Source: Nectonema munidae
Lineage: Eukaryota; Nematomorpha; Nectonematoida; Nectonematidae
Direction: 5' to 3'
Length of the DNA stretch: 64,000 bases
NCBI GenBank assembly: GCA_030549495.1
Contig: JAUIRK010000969.1
Coordinates: 620,001 to 684,000, forward strand
Of this stretch, positions 1 through 11,179 are shown one piece after another. Positions within the stretch are counted from its first letter, which is position 1. Each line of letters opens with the position of its first letter. The position numbers and the translations under genes were made by a program. The notes beneath the pieces were generated by a model. The model searched no databases, was not told where the DNA came from, and saw only the letters and a list, made by a program, of their open reading frames with translations.

Positions 1-960
1 CTGAGGTTACCTTGCTTGCCACAATATATGTACAATTTAAGTGCAAAAGGATTTGCTGCGTCGCAAAGCCAAAATATTTTCGCACCGTACTTAGCCGGCT
101 TTTGAGGCATATAAACTCTTCCGGGGCAATAACCTCTGAAAGAATAAAGTTGCTAATCTACAGTAAAATTTTCGCTTGGAACGTAGAATTTTGTTAGATT
201 GGAATCAAATGAATTATATATTTCGCGAATGGCGGCCCATTTGTCTTCTCGTTGACGTTCTCTTGTGTTGGATCTATCATCTAGTGATAGCATAGAAACG
301 AAGTCTTTGAACGATTCCTGGAAACGGCACAACTATAAAAAGGCTTCGAATCTAGAGGTCGCAAATTCAAACAAGATTTTATTATTTTAAAGATGAAGTA
401 ATAAAAATAAAAGTCAAAGAGTATCATGAATAAGGAAGAAAAATTTTCAAAAAAAAACTGGACAAAACCAATAGGGTGGGGCTGATTCCGCCCGCCCTGC
501 CATTAATAGGGTTAAAAAGATTGTTTACAGATGTGAAATTATCTTTGTCTGCTCCAGCTCTAAGAAGAACGCCGCAACAAGCTGTAAACTCTCTCATTGA
601 AAAAATTTTTCTTCCTTTATCTAAGCACTTTTTATTTGTGTACTCCAAAACTTTTGACGCAATCTCATCAATGAAAAAGAGCTTGAAAGAATCCATTTCT
701 CTTGACGGTGTGACAGTAGGTCCACGTTTGAAATTTATTATGTTTCTTGATAACAGTCTATTGAAAAAAGGATTTATTGACCAATTTATGTTGCTCTTTG
801 AGACCAGCGTGTTAGAAAAGGATGAATACGAACCATTATTTGAACGAATACTTAACAAAATAGGTACTCTTTCAATTTCTTCTTTGCTAGAGGAATCTTC
901 AGAGCTGATCTCTGCGTCCAAAAAATTACTAAAACTTTCACAATTATCACTTGAAGTCAT
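1..960 (-). pseudogene. piggyBac transposase fragment, copy 1 (runs off the left edge)
   Basis: Read on the minus strand, 960-424 gives an open frame with an acidic serine-rich start (MTSSDNCESFSNF) and the piggyBac N-terminal region, including a TN-K motif (VLEYTNKKC) and an LLRAGADK segment. A second stretch, about 310 down to 1, carries the core: a DDRSNTRERQREDKW block, then TVD-stop-QLYSFRG, which matches the piggyBac TVDEQL..FRG motif with the first catalytic Asp kept and the next codon now TAG, then YMPQKPAKYGAKIFWLCDA. The link between the two parts (about 310-423) is broken. The catalytic C-terminal half lies outside the window. It is a dead cut-and-paste DNA transposon gene (TTAA-specific family). 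Its right end is not resolved; it must lie between 960 and the next element at 1514. Confidence 0.85.
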
Positions 961-1513
961 ACAAATGAAGAAATTTCTTTGTTAGAGGACGAGATGTTTT
1001 AGCTCAAAAAAATGAAACTAATGAAAATTGAATCAAAACAAAAATTTATTGAATAATGATGACGTTGAAATTTGAAATTATGACGTTGTATGACATTTCT
1101 CACACTCGAAAAATTGAACCTCACACTTTGCTTAGTTTTCAAAACAAAGAATTATGATAACATCTCATATGTTGTATTTTTATTATGTATAATATTCACG
1201 TTATCGTCTCAGTCTGCACAAAGTGATGAAAATGACGTAACTAGTAGAGATGCTGCTAATGTCAAAATAGAAAAATTGTTTATTGGTTGTCATTAAATCT
1301 TTGTTATTCCACTAACTATATAATTTGTTGCACGTAATTAAATTGACGTATGGATTTATTAAGTTCGTCCCTCTGTACTCAAAAACTGGTAGTTACGCTA
1401 ATGCACCAGTACATCAAGATATGTTTATTTTTATCTCAACGTTTTGATAATAATTCTTTCAATATTCAGAATTTTCTAAAGTTTTATGATACTATTTCTC
1501 TAATCTTTCATTA
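961..1513. other. Non-coding AT-rich gap between two piggyBac copies
   Basis: Probably the 5' flank and end of the copy-1 piggyBac. A short direct repeat (GACGTTG.A, near 1061 and 1082) is visible, but no convincing terminal repeat. No ORF here has protein-like character. Confidence 0.4.
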
Positions 1514-1858
1514 CCTTCGGATTACGAACATATGGCAATTTACTCCACGATATATTTGAAATGAAAATTGCTAAAAATTTTCTCATTATCAAATTATTTT
1601 TATTACCATGTAAATTTAGCTTAGATATCAAGCATTTTGAAATTGCTGTTAAAATTTCTTTCATAGCTTGCATTTATGCAAAACTTTGAATTATTCCTAG
1701 TTTTTCCGAAAAATTGGAATTATTTTATAGATGGCGTTAAATTTTTTTACAAACTAAAAGCAAAATAAAATTTTTATATATGCAAAAAAACTGATAAATA
1801 AGAACAAACATTTTTAATTTTAATTAAAAAATTGAAAAGCGAATAAGCAAAAACCAAA

Positions 1859-4260
1859 TTAACAAAAGTTACAAGTGAAGTTTGAATGGGCTTTGCAAAT
1901 AAACTTAGAGCAAGTTTTACATTTTCTGGTTGACCTAATTTTTTTAGGAAGGCAATTGAAGCAAAATCCTCTGGAGTTAGATGATGAGGAAGGAGTATGT
2001 AAAGAATTGAATCCAAAAAATGAAAGAAGAGACTTTGTTTTTAGGTTGATTTGAGGTACTGAAGCTCTTACACGCATCGACTCTTCACTCAGACACAGGG
2101 CAAGTTTTCTTAAAAAAAAGTTTTCTGGCGTTGTTCATTCTTGTTGGGTATTCTTCTGGTGAATTATATCTGGAAATTACATATGCATTTATACATGACA
2201 GATCAAGGTAATTAGAAAACGCTGTAACAGTCCATCTGCGACATGGTCTGTAAGACCTGTACTGTTTCACCATTCGGTTTCCAACGTCAACGCCACTTTT
2301 GTTTTTGGTGTACTCCAAGAGGGAATCAGGTTTACCATTTCTGTTTGAAATAATTACTTGCTTTTTGTGTTGTGATGATAACATATAAACTGCTTTAAAA
2401 TTGCGGTGGGCGTGTTTTTTAGGTATATAAACAGTGAGTGAGGCTTCTCCACAGTAAATCGTGCGTGATTCACATTCATTTAATTTCAATGTTTTCAAAT
2501 ATCAAGGTTGAAAAATTCTTGGAACAAATTTTCTTGTATGTCTCACTGTGCCACAAACTGTATAATCTTTTGTTAGGGCCCACTTGGCAATATCTAAAGA
2601 TGTAAAAAACCTGTCCATAAAAACTCCGCATCCTTTTGGAAGGTTGGTGTCATTGATTAGTCTTTGTGAGATTTGAAAAGAAGATAAATATGTTCTATCG
2701 AGTAAACCAGAAACATAAATTTGAGATTTTAGAAAGTAAAAAGTTTCTGAATCACATAAATGATATACTTTAAGGCCATAATGACCAGGCTTTTTAGGGT
2801 CATAGACCTTCAAATTACAGCCACCTCTGAAACTCACTAACTGTTCGTCAATTGTAACTGAAGAATTAGGTGTCCAGTACTAAGAAAACACGTTATAAAA
2901 ATGATCATGAAGAGTTCGAATCGCAGAGAGTTTATCATTTAGATTTCTTTCACGCTTATCGTCAAAGCATAAAAAAAATTTGGATTAAAAAAAACATATC
3001 TCTTGCTAAGGCAGCTTTTAGAAAATGATTTCCGTACGAATCATTGTATAAATCCGTAACCTTTATTCTTTGATCCATACTTTGGCCGATATGTAGCAAA
3101 CATCCAAAATAAGCCAATAAATGATAGGGTTCAAAATTTTCATAATAATATTTTAAATTAGGGTGTTTAGGATGTTCTTTTCTAAAATAGAAATGTACAA
3201 ATAATGTTTTACGCTATTGCTACTTCATCAAGAACCAAGACATTGTTTTTTATGATACACTATACTTACTTCAACTACAACTTTTTTACTTTATATTTAT
3301 AAGACATAGAAGAAAGATTTATCAATATAAAATAATTTATAAAAAACATGACAAATTTATTTGCTCATTTTACATGAAGACATTAGAAGGGATCTGGTCA
3401 CAACCTTTGAAAGCTCTGATAAAACGGACAGAAAAAATGTGTACATTAGTACGCAAGTTTGAACATTGAACAAACCAATTCGAGGATCAATGCGAAATCA
3501 AAAAAATTATACGACATTAAAATGACTAGTAAAAGTACTTTCAATATTTATCTAAAACTACTAGTGAAAAAAGATCAAGATTGACTAGAAATGCAAAAGT
3601 GTTTTATTCAAAAGTACTTTAAGCCATGGGCGTCCTTATTGTAAATTTCAAAGAAGGCAAAGAATTTTTTCAAACGGTGTTGAAATAGAATAATATATTT
3701 TTTGATTTTATTTTTTTTTTGTGTTTTAACCTTTTTGTACGAACAAGATTAAAATTAAATAAAACTTACAGTATTTATATATTTTTTTATATTTCTTTTA
3801 CAAATAGTCAAAAACATTTGTTAGTTATAAATAGCCTCCTATAATGAATCTTAGTTTCTTTTTTGAGGACGCCCATGACTTCAACTAAAATAAAATAAAA
3901 ACAAGTGAAATAAAGTAAAAATTACTCATAATTTAGCTGCATTTTCAACTTTGTTTTTGTGAATATAAAGGTAATTATGCTTTGTGTGAAAAACAGATGA
4001 AAAATTTTCAAGACGTCTTTTTCACCAAAGGCAACACCTTTAGGACCAGGCGGTACAGCTGTGATATCTCTTATGTTCTCAGATGGAGTTCTTCCACGTG
4101 TGCTCGTAAAAGGTTCCCAGCTATACTCCACTTGATCTGATGAAATCAAATTATCATCTATATCATTATCACTAGATTCAGAGCTAGAAGAACTACTCAA
4201 AGTTTCATTCGAATCTGTTGTTTCTTCAATAAACGAACTTGAACTATGTTCAGATTCCAT
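1859..4260 (-). pseudogene. piggyBac transposase, copy 2, broken
   Basis: Pieces in order on the minus strand. 4260-3922 is the N-terminus (MESEHSSSSF start, acidic serine-rich, then YSWEPFTSTRGRTPSENIRD and GPKGVAFGEKD). 3200-3000 holds the helical region (NLKYYYENFEPYHLLAYFG). 2985-2838 carries CFDDKRERN and the catalytic TIDEQLVSFRGG with its Asp kept. 2837-2502 has YDPKKPGHYGLKVYHLCDSE, LLDRTYLSS and GVFMDRFFTS. 2498-2085 includes NKSGVDVGNRM and RRWTVTAFSN. 2077-1859 is the C-terminal cysteine-rich finger (CFNCLPKK..CKTCSKFICK). The family is usually about 550-600 aa, and this adds up to about that. Frameshifts near 2500 and 2080, a stop near 2880 and a 250-bp insertion at 3623-3879 show it is dead. 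Confidence 0.85.
3623..3879. mobile_element. Short inverted-repeat element (MITE) inside the piggyBac gene
   Basis: GCCATGGGCGTCC at 3623-3635 pairs with GGACGCCCATGAC at 3867-3879, with about 4-5 further matching bases on each side (TTAAG / CTTCAA). The interior is AT-rich and non-coding. It separates the N-terminal piece of the transposase from the rest. No clear target duplication was found, so the family is unassigned. Confidence 0.45.
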
Positions 4261-4832
4261 TAGTAGAAAGTGCAATAAAAATCAAAGAGAAAGCAAGACA
4301 GTGAAGAAAAATATTTGACAAATATCCTAATGACGAATCTTTACAGTGATAAAATATAAATAATATTCGTGAACGAATGGAAGCCAAGTAACGATTTGTT
4401 TTGTTTTCAATTGAAACACCATGCGTAATATTTCCAAACAACTCTTTCTATTAATTTTGTTTACTAAAATTATAGATAGGTTGACTTTTGTTATATAATT
4501 TCGTGGTGCGTAAACATTTATAGAGCGAGTAATTTCAAGGTTACTACATCTGAGAAAAACATGATTGAATCAATAATCCTGATTTTCGCAAAGCATTCGT
4601 AGAAATATATGAGGTAGACGTGTTCAAACAAGCTGCAAGGTTAAATATATAATTCAAAATTTTTTTGAAATTTTTTTTTATATAATGGTTGTTGACATAA
4701 ATATTAAAATTTTGTTTTTTTAATACTTTAATGCTGACTTATGCTGTAAAAATGATTGTATGTATCTGGAGTAAATTGCCATATGCTCGTAATCCGTGCT
4801 ATACCAGAATTGGTCCGTAATCCGAAGGTTAA

Positions 4833-5106
4833 AGGACTTGTATATTGTGAAAAATTTTTTCAAAACTTTAATCGAAAAACAGTGCAAAATGCCTATATAC
4901 ACGGTAAACTTCATCATCTCCCAATACTTTTTATGAAACCTAATTCTCTAATTTAAAAAACTGCGCCTGATCCATTGAATGAAAATATGAATTTTTGCAC
5001 ATTTCGTGAAGTTTTAAGCTTTCGAGATTGAAAAGTTTTTTTTTCGAAAAATAATATAGGTTCAAAAATTGTAAAACTACGATGGTAGCCAGGTGGTCCG
5101 ATGAAG
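4833..5106. repeat. Repeat block with an inverted match at 37075-37160
   Basis: About 4885-4975 (ends ACTGCGCCTGATCC) is the inverted counterpart of 37075-37160 (GGATCAGGCACGG...GAAGTTTACC). It is a dispersed repeat of unknown type just outside the piggyBac right end. No coding signal. Confidence 0.5.
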
Positions 5107-5153
5107 GTTAAATTGTGCCCCTTCTATCAACTTTTTTTTTGGCTACACCACTG
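5107..5153. mobile_element. Truncated end of a hAT-type MITE
   Basis: Sequence up to GGCTACACCACTG at 5153 is the inverted counterpart of the start of the MITE at 19787-19985. It is followed by CTTCTGTC (5154-5161), the reverse complement of that copy's target duplication, so both derive from one insertion. The rest of the element is missing here. Confidence 0.55.
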
Positions 5154-5600
5154 CTTCTGTCTAATTTGCATTTAGAGTTAAATTAAAATAGTTTTCAATC
5201 GCTACAATTATATCAATGAATATTGTTCGGCTCACGCTAAGAATTTTTTTTTCAGCAAAAGTCACTTAATCTTTAAAAAAAATTTTAAATAGTTATTTGG
5301 GAATGAATATTTTGACTATCTATTAAGTTTAAAAGCAAGAATATTCTATTTGCTTAATATTTTAGCAGAGATATTTTTTATAATGTTCGATTGTTAAATT
5401 TTGTTAGTAACAGTGTACATAATTAATTAAATCATTTTTTCAAAGAAAATTTGTTGATTATTATAATAAAAATATAATATCGAAACAAAATGTTTCTGTT
5501 GTTAAAAATGTACTTGATCTATTTATGACAGCTGTCAGAATTTTATTTGTAGACAAATATTAAAAAAAAAACGCAATGATTTTCTTTTCTCACATACTTT
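5154..5600. repeat. Dispersed repeat X, inverted match to 19300-19786
   Basis: About 450 bp matching 19300-19786 in reverse orientation, sharing landmarks such as ATGACAGCTGTCAGAATTTT and TATCTATTAAGTTTAAAAGC. It lacks coding capacity. The copy inside TIMP-A intron 3 is longer by a short internal insertion. Confidence 0.7.
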
Positions 5601-5615
5601 GATTTATGTTAGTTT

Positions 5616-5936
5616 GGTCCTCAGACATTTGGCCCCATTATTTTCATAAGACAGTTCGTCCGATGGACAATTCGCCCCATTATTTTCTTAAGACATTTTG
5701 TTTCATGGACAATTCGCCCCGTTATTTTCATAAGACATTTTGTCTCATAGACAATTCTAAAAAATTAAGAGATAAAATAATTAATTTGAAATAATTTAAT
5801 AGAGATAAAATAAACAAGAATATAAAATTTTTTAATAATTTTACACATATAATAAGCAAAGATGGATGAAACAAATAGCCTATGAGACAATTTGTCTATG
5901 GGGCAAATTATATATGGGGCGAAATGTCTGTCGACC
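5616..5936. mobile_element. Foldback-like element A with minisatellite arms
   Basis: Ends are GGTCCTCAGACATTTGGCCC on the left and, inverted, GGTCGACAGACATTTCGCCC on the right. Exact 8-bp direct repeats GTTAGTTT flank it (5608-5615 and 5937-5944). The left arm is about three degenerate repeats of a ~47-bp unit (GGACAATTCGCCCC.TTATTTTC.TAAGACATTTTGT). The right arm carries the same motif inverted and shorter. Non-coding, 321 bp. The structure resembles Foldback or MULE-type non-autonomous elements; the family is inferred only. Confidence 0.65.
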
Positions 5937-5944
5937 GTTAGTTT

Positions 5945-6748
5945 AAATAATTTTTTAATTATAAGGGTTAGCTATTTAAATGTTGGCTTTTGCTGCTTAT
6001 AAAAACTTGAAAATATCAAATAAACTTCAATTCTTTATGCCTCCTATTATTTTGAAATTATTCTGAGAACAGACGGTTCCATTTTAAAATAGAGAAAATT
6101 GCTTTATTAGTTTATTTTGTTTCCTTTCTCTCTTATGTTAATTATGTAGCAAATTTTTTAATTTTGAGTAAAAGGTAAGGTGCAGCGGGTGTATTTTCAT
6201 TGACAAGGCACTGATGTACCGCTTATGTCAAACTATGAACAAATTCGTATCATCTCTGATACGAGCTGAGTCCATCATCTCAACCAAACTGCCATGCCAC
6301 CCATAGAGTATGCTGTAGGGGATACGTCAAATTAGTTTTCAAAAAACTTAAGTTATGCTCTAAAATTTTTAGTTTTTGTTGAAGCTCTATAACTTTCTGA
6401 TAAACTTTTTTTCCTTAAAAGTTACTATAAAAGGCAAATCATTGCAAAATGTTAAAAGTTATTTTACTTTTTGTAGCTTGTATCAATTTAGCTTTTAAAC
6501 TATTTTTGAATGATGCTGAGTAAAATGAAATAATGCGATCTTAATTTTTTGTTTTATTTTTGTTTGCACAATTATAACTTCATTTTATACCCTTGCTCCT
6601 GAATCAATCACATTTTTTCATATAAATATCAAAGGGTGTCTAGTAGACTCTTTGCCTTTAGACTACTTTCACTCATATAAAACTATCCAAACTTCAGTTA
6701 TTTGTTTTCTCTATGAATCAAATATCCTTTCATCAATTCCTGTAATGT
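5945..6748. other. Non-coding stretch
   Basis: No gene seen. The less AT-rich patch at 6178-6340 (GGTGCAGCGGGTGTATTTTC onward) stands out and may be an old repeat fragment, but no A/B box or terminal repeat could be identified. Confidence 0.3.
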
Positions 6749-7598
6749 GCCTGGTAGACTACTTCATTTTTCAAATGAAAAGTCTATTCCACCCCCTAAC
6801 AATTTTGGATTTTTTTAAACTAGTGTATATTCGATGGTTGTAAATAAAAATGCCCCCACAAAAAATGCCCCTTAATTTTTGATTTTTGGATTTTTTTAAT
6901 TATATAAATATTTTTATTTGGTACCGTTTTGAAAGGCTAAATTTCTAAAATTTCTTAATCTATAAGGTTTTTTTCTTTATAAAGTTATTGAAAACAATAG
7001 CAAAGGCGCAGATTTGTGGGAATGTGTTCTTAAAATCAGTTAAAATACAAATTATATTTAAAAGTGTTCCGATACACACAAAGTCCAAAAATATTTGCTG
7101 TTTTATAAAAAATTTTTTGTTAAAATTGTCGTATGCTGAGTTTTTTTAGTTTACTTTAATTAAATTTTAAATGTTTTAGATGAAAAGTTAACTTTTTTTT
7201 TTACAAAAAATCTTTATTTGACATCTTTTTAAAAAAAAATTTTTTTAATTTTAATTAATAATTTTTGAAATTTTTTTGTGTTGGACATTTTTTCCAAATT
7301 TTAAATTCGGGCATTTTTTCCTACTTTTTAATTCGGGGCATTTTTTTCTGCGCACCATATTCGATATGCAAATTTAATTAAAATATTTTCGCTGGAAGTA
7401 TAGTATTTAAATTCACCAATTTTGTAAAAAAAATATATAAAGTAGTCTTATAAATTTACGACTTTAGGTATGCCTGAATACACTCTATTTTAAACGATTG
7501 CTTGAATATTTGGTCTCCCGTGGTATTTCCAGATCACTAATTTTGAAAATTTCAACAAAAAATTTCGCCCCCAATAATTTTGAGGATGTGCGCCCCTG
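6749..7598. repeat. Dispersed repeat Y, copy 1, with a nested element
   Basis: Begins GCCTGGTAGACTACTTC and ends GTGCGCCCCTG. It is a direct copy of 20410-21335. The outer sequence (6749-6835 plus 7357-7598) is interrupted by element C at the same base in both copies. Non-coding. Confidence 0.75.
6836..7356. mobile_element. Foldback-like element C, copy 1
   Basis: Flanked by the exact 9-bp duplication ATATTCGAT (6827-6835 and 7357-7365). Ends are GGTTGTAAATAAAAATGCCC and, inverted, GGTGCGCAGAAAAAAATGCC. The arms repeat a short AAAAAATGCCCC / GGGGCATTTTTT unit. The interior is AT-rich with no ORF. A 9-bp duplication suggests a MULE-like or Foldback-like origin (inference). Confidence 0.7.
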
Positions 7599-9458
7599 GT
7601 ACATCTAACTGTTGTGGAGAATATTTTATGTGAATATTTATACTTACAACAAAGTATTAATTTCATTTATAGAATATAAACTTGATATTACCAATAAACT
7701 TACTAGTCAGGATAGTAGACATCTTTTTAGCCACACAAAACCTTCATATTAAGGACACTTGCATTAAAATATTACTCAATTCCAAATATCATCTTGTTCT
7801 GAAGAATTATTTTTATTGCTAACCCTATATTTTAAACTCACTTTTCTCCAAAATAATGGTAAATAATTATATATAAAACCTAAAAACTATTTTTATAGAT
7901 AAAAAAACTATATAAGGATATCATATAGAGTTAATCTCATTTTAGTTTGCCCACTTTTTCCAAAAAATACAACCTATCTATGGCCGGATTCGAATCTGAA
8001 CTAGCTAGTTTTGGGTAAACTTTCCTAGTGTTCTACTTGTACATATGTTTATCCTCAATAAGAAGTAGGGTCTACACTTAACAGCGAGTTTTGATAGGGA
8101 GTACACATTGGTACTCTTGGCAAGCATGGTGAGATAAGTGTCGCCATTTTTGAATTTTAGAATTCTTTGACGACATTTAACAGGATAAATAATAATTGGA
8201 AATTGAGCTGGTTTTCAATAAAAATAAAGTGTAAAAATTTGCAATCAATAATAATTACATCAATTTTTATTTAAAAAATCAATTTCAAAATAAATAATAG
8301 TATATTTGTTTAAATTTAAATAGTTGCTATTTAATATATATAATATATAAATAGTTGCTATGTTATATATAACATAATTATAGGCAAAAAGAAGATTATG
8401 ATACGTGATTACAAAATCATTCGAATTCTTATGCATTTCCTTTAAAACAGTGTTTAGAATTATTATCAGAATAAATGCTACACTTCCAAGAAACATATCC
8501 TTCTTGATTGTTCGAACTTTGATAGAAGAAATATCTTTCAGCGATGCTATGCTAAAATTGCTTTGATAAATACGTCATTATCTTACTATCAGACACTCAA
8601 ATCATGTATCTCTCTTTTTTATTCGTTCTTGGCTTTCTTTCCTAAGCCACACTCGTATCCACACTTATATCTCTATAAGATATTGATTCAACTCTACTCT
8701 TTCCCTTTTGTATCCAGTTTACATGTAATATGAATGTATTTCTATAGCGTGTAGCCTTAGAGGATGAACACAATGAATAAATCAACCATAATTAATTGTA
8801 TGTTCTTAATGATAGCTCATAGAAACTATTAAAGCCACTACAAATCTTCTTGTCAGGCTTGGTAAGTAGAAATATTTTTCTTGTTATTCCTTATTCATTA
8901 ACTCAAATGTACTCCAAAGGATATGGAGTATGAAAACATCTTATTAAATAGTAAAGATATGCATTTTCTGAAAAATTAAAATAACAACTATGCCTATTTG
9001 TTTACAAAAATATAGCAGTTTAACTAATTATCTAACTTTTTAAACCTGAGTTCAAGACGTTTTATCCTAAATTAGACATTTTATACTCAGAAGTTAGAAA
9101 AAAAACTGGGTACGAAAAGTCATAGGTATAAAATGTCCTGCACCATACACAACCTCATCTTTTAAAAATAAAACGCCTACTTTAATTTTTCAATAAATTT
9201 TATGTAACTTAAAGCAGACCGTTTATATTTAATGGGACACTGGTGACCAATTGGGCCTTAAGAAGTCGATGGATTCGGAGTCGGTTTTTAAAAATCATTT
9301 TTAAAGTAAAAATGAAAAGGATAAATAAGATAATAATAATAAGGAAAAAAATAGTTTATTTTTATAAGCATATGTAGTAAGTCTTTCTTTAGTCTAAGTC
9401 GGAACCAAAGAGTTGGCGTAGAATTTATTAAGTTTTCAAGTATCGGATTTTTGTAAGT
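7599..9458. other. Long non-coding AT-rich stretch
   Basis: No gene. An AT palindrome-rich patch at 8310-8395 contains a duplicated ATAGTTGCTAT motif. A G+C-richer patch at 9255-9285 (GGATTCGGAGTCGG) partly recurs at 10960-10985. Confidence 0.4.
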
Positions 9459-9466
9459 ACTAGAAG

Positions 9467-10948
9467 GGTTCCTAGTCAAAACGACCGAAACCAAAACGGC
9501 CAAAAACCAAAACGGCCGAAATCAAAACGGCCGAAAATCAAAATGGCCAATAACAAAATCTGAAATATTTTAACTCAAAATCAGTTTTGACTTATTTTTT
9601 AACAAATAAGTTTGCAAGTATTTTAATCCCTTTAATTTAAGACCTTTCAATTTTCCTTCCTTTTCCTCTTTACAATATATATAACATGTTCATGTTAATC
9701 TGAATATAGCGCCACCTCCTGTGTATAAAAGAAATACATACATAAGCTTCTTTTTAGTTTAGAATATTTGATTTGAAGCTTATTCACATACCACGTAACT
9801 CAGTCTACACTTTTTTCTATACCCCATCTTTCTACTTCAGCTGATCAAGATTATTTAGTTTACGCTTTCAAAATTTTGTTGAGTTTTTTGATTTTGTTTA
9901 TCTCTTCGTTGTTATTACTACCCACTTTCAATTATTTTGTTTTGATTTGTCTGCTAAAAGAAAAAGATTTTAAGTTTTTTAGTTTATTTCTTACAAGAAT
10001 ATGAAAACTAATGTTTTAGTACATAACAATTTGGTCATTTTTTTTATCTTTCCATTAATGTACTATGTTTACTTCTTAAGGTCTTGAAATACGTAACCAA
10101 AAATATATTACTTTGTCACACTGAAAAAGATAACTTAAACTAAAAACTTCCTTCTAATACTATTTAAACGAGTTCATCCTCTAAAATTTCCACTCAATAG
10201 ATCACATATGTTTTGTCTCAAAAATAAATGCTTTTATGCCATCATTCGCATTTTGTATTTCAATAAAAACAAGTATTATAAAGGCGATAACTTGCCAAAT
10301 AAAAAACTGACGGTGTAGAAATTTAGTTTGCCATAAACATATTCAATGGGTTTTGGACGTTTTGTAGCCATGACGTTTTTCATTTATTTTAAGACTTTTC
10401 GTATTCATTTAGTCAGCAAGATTTATACACATTTTAAGTTGTTTCTTACTAAGAATGGTTTTTACTCATTTAATAAGAATGTGAATGATTTATGTTTTTT
10501 TTAAAAACTTATTTCATTATAAATTCCATAAGTAAAGATAAAAATTTAGTCAATAAATTATACCCAGTAGATTTTTGTGCTCAACAGAAAAATGAAAACA
10601 AAAAGAATTTTAGTAACGTAAAAAAGGGGCAAAATTGAAACAGGCATGTTTTGAAAAAAGTAGTGAGTTATTCCATTTCTGGTAACAAAATAATATATAT
10701 CACTTTTCAATTCCATAAAATTATCCAACTTTTTAGTTAAACACTTTTTAGGTTTTTGCCCGTTCTGGTTTTAGGTCGTTTTGATTTTTGGCCGTTTTCG
10801 TTTTGGGCCGTTTTGGTTTTCGACCGTTTTGGTTTTTAGCCGTTTTGGTTTTCGGCCGTTTTGGTTTCGGACGTTTTGGTTTTCGGCTGTTTTGGTTTTG
10901 GTTTTTGGTCGTTTTGGTTTTGGTTTTTGGCCGTTTTGACCAGACATC
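9467..10948. mobile_element. Foldback-like element B with CCAAAACGGCC arms
   Basis: Flanked by ACTAGAAG (9459-9466) and ACTAGAAA (10949-10956), an 8-bp duplication with one mismatch. Ends are GGTTCCTAGTCAAAACGACC and, inverted, GATGTCTGGTCAAAACGGCC. Arms are tandem runs of a ~15-17-bp unit (CCAAAACGGCCGAAAA): about 4 units at 9475-9550 and about 11 inverted units at 10755-10940. The ~1.2-kb interior is AT-rich and has no convincing ORF. Confidence 0.7.
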
Positions 10949-11179
10949 ACTAGAAATGGGAGTCGGATATTTTTGCTCCGACTCCCAAACTACCTAACCG
11001 TAAAAACCTTTGAATTCTTCATAGAAAGAAAATAAGGATGAAAAACAGCACCGCGGAATGTAGCTTGTTCCTAGATAAAAGAATATGACAAAATATACGA
11101 AGATTAGAAGGCATGCAATCTCTTAGATATTATTGATATATAATATTTAGAACATTTTATGAAAGTTGAAAAGCTAGGT

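Larger units (their letters stand above)
1514..4828 (-). mobile_element. piggyBac element, copy 2, with inverted ends and a TTAA site
   Basis: The left end starts CCTTCGGATTACGAACATAT at 1514. The right end is its inverted match: a block at 4768-4797 (GGAGTAAATTGCCATATG) and a second terminal TCCGTAATCCGAAGG ending at 4828, followed by TTAA (4829-4832). The left flank reads ATTA in place of TTAA, as expected for an old copy. CC...GG ends at TTAA are typical of piggyBac. Between them lies a decayed piggyBac transposase on the minus strand. Length about 3.3 kb. Confidence 0.65.

Noticed and set aside
476-985. 169-aa + strand frame
   Set aside because: Antisense shadow of the piggyBac N-terminal piece; its translation has no recognisable domain, while the minus strand does.
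7980-8020. GGATTCGAATC as a tRNA B box or a tRNA-derived SINE
   Set aside because: No matching A box or poly(A) tail and no second copy in the window.
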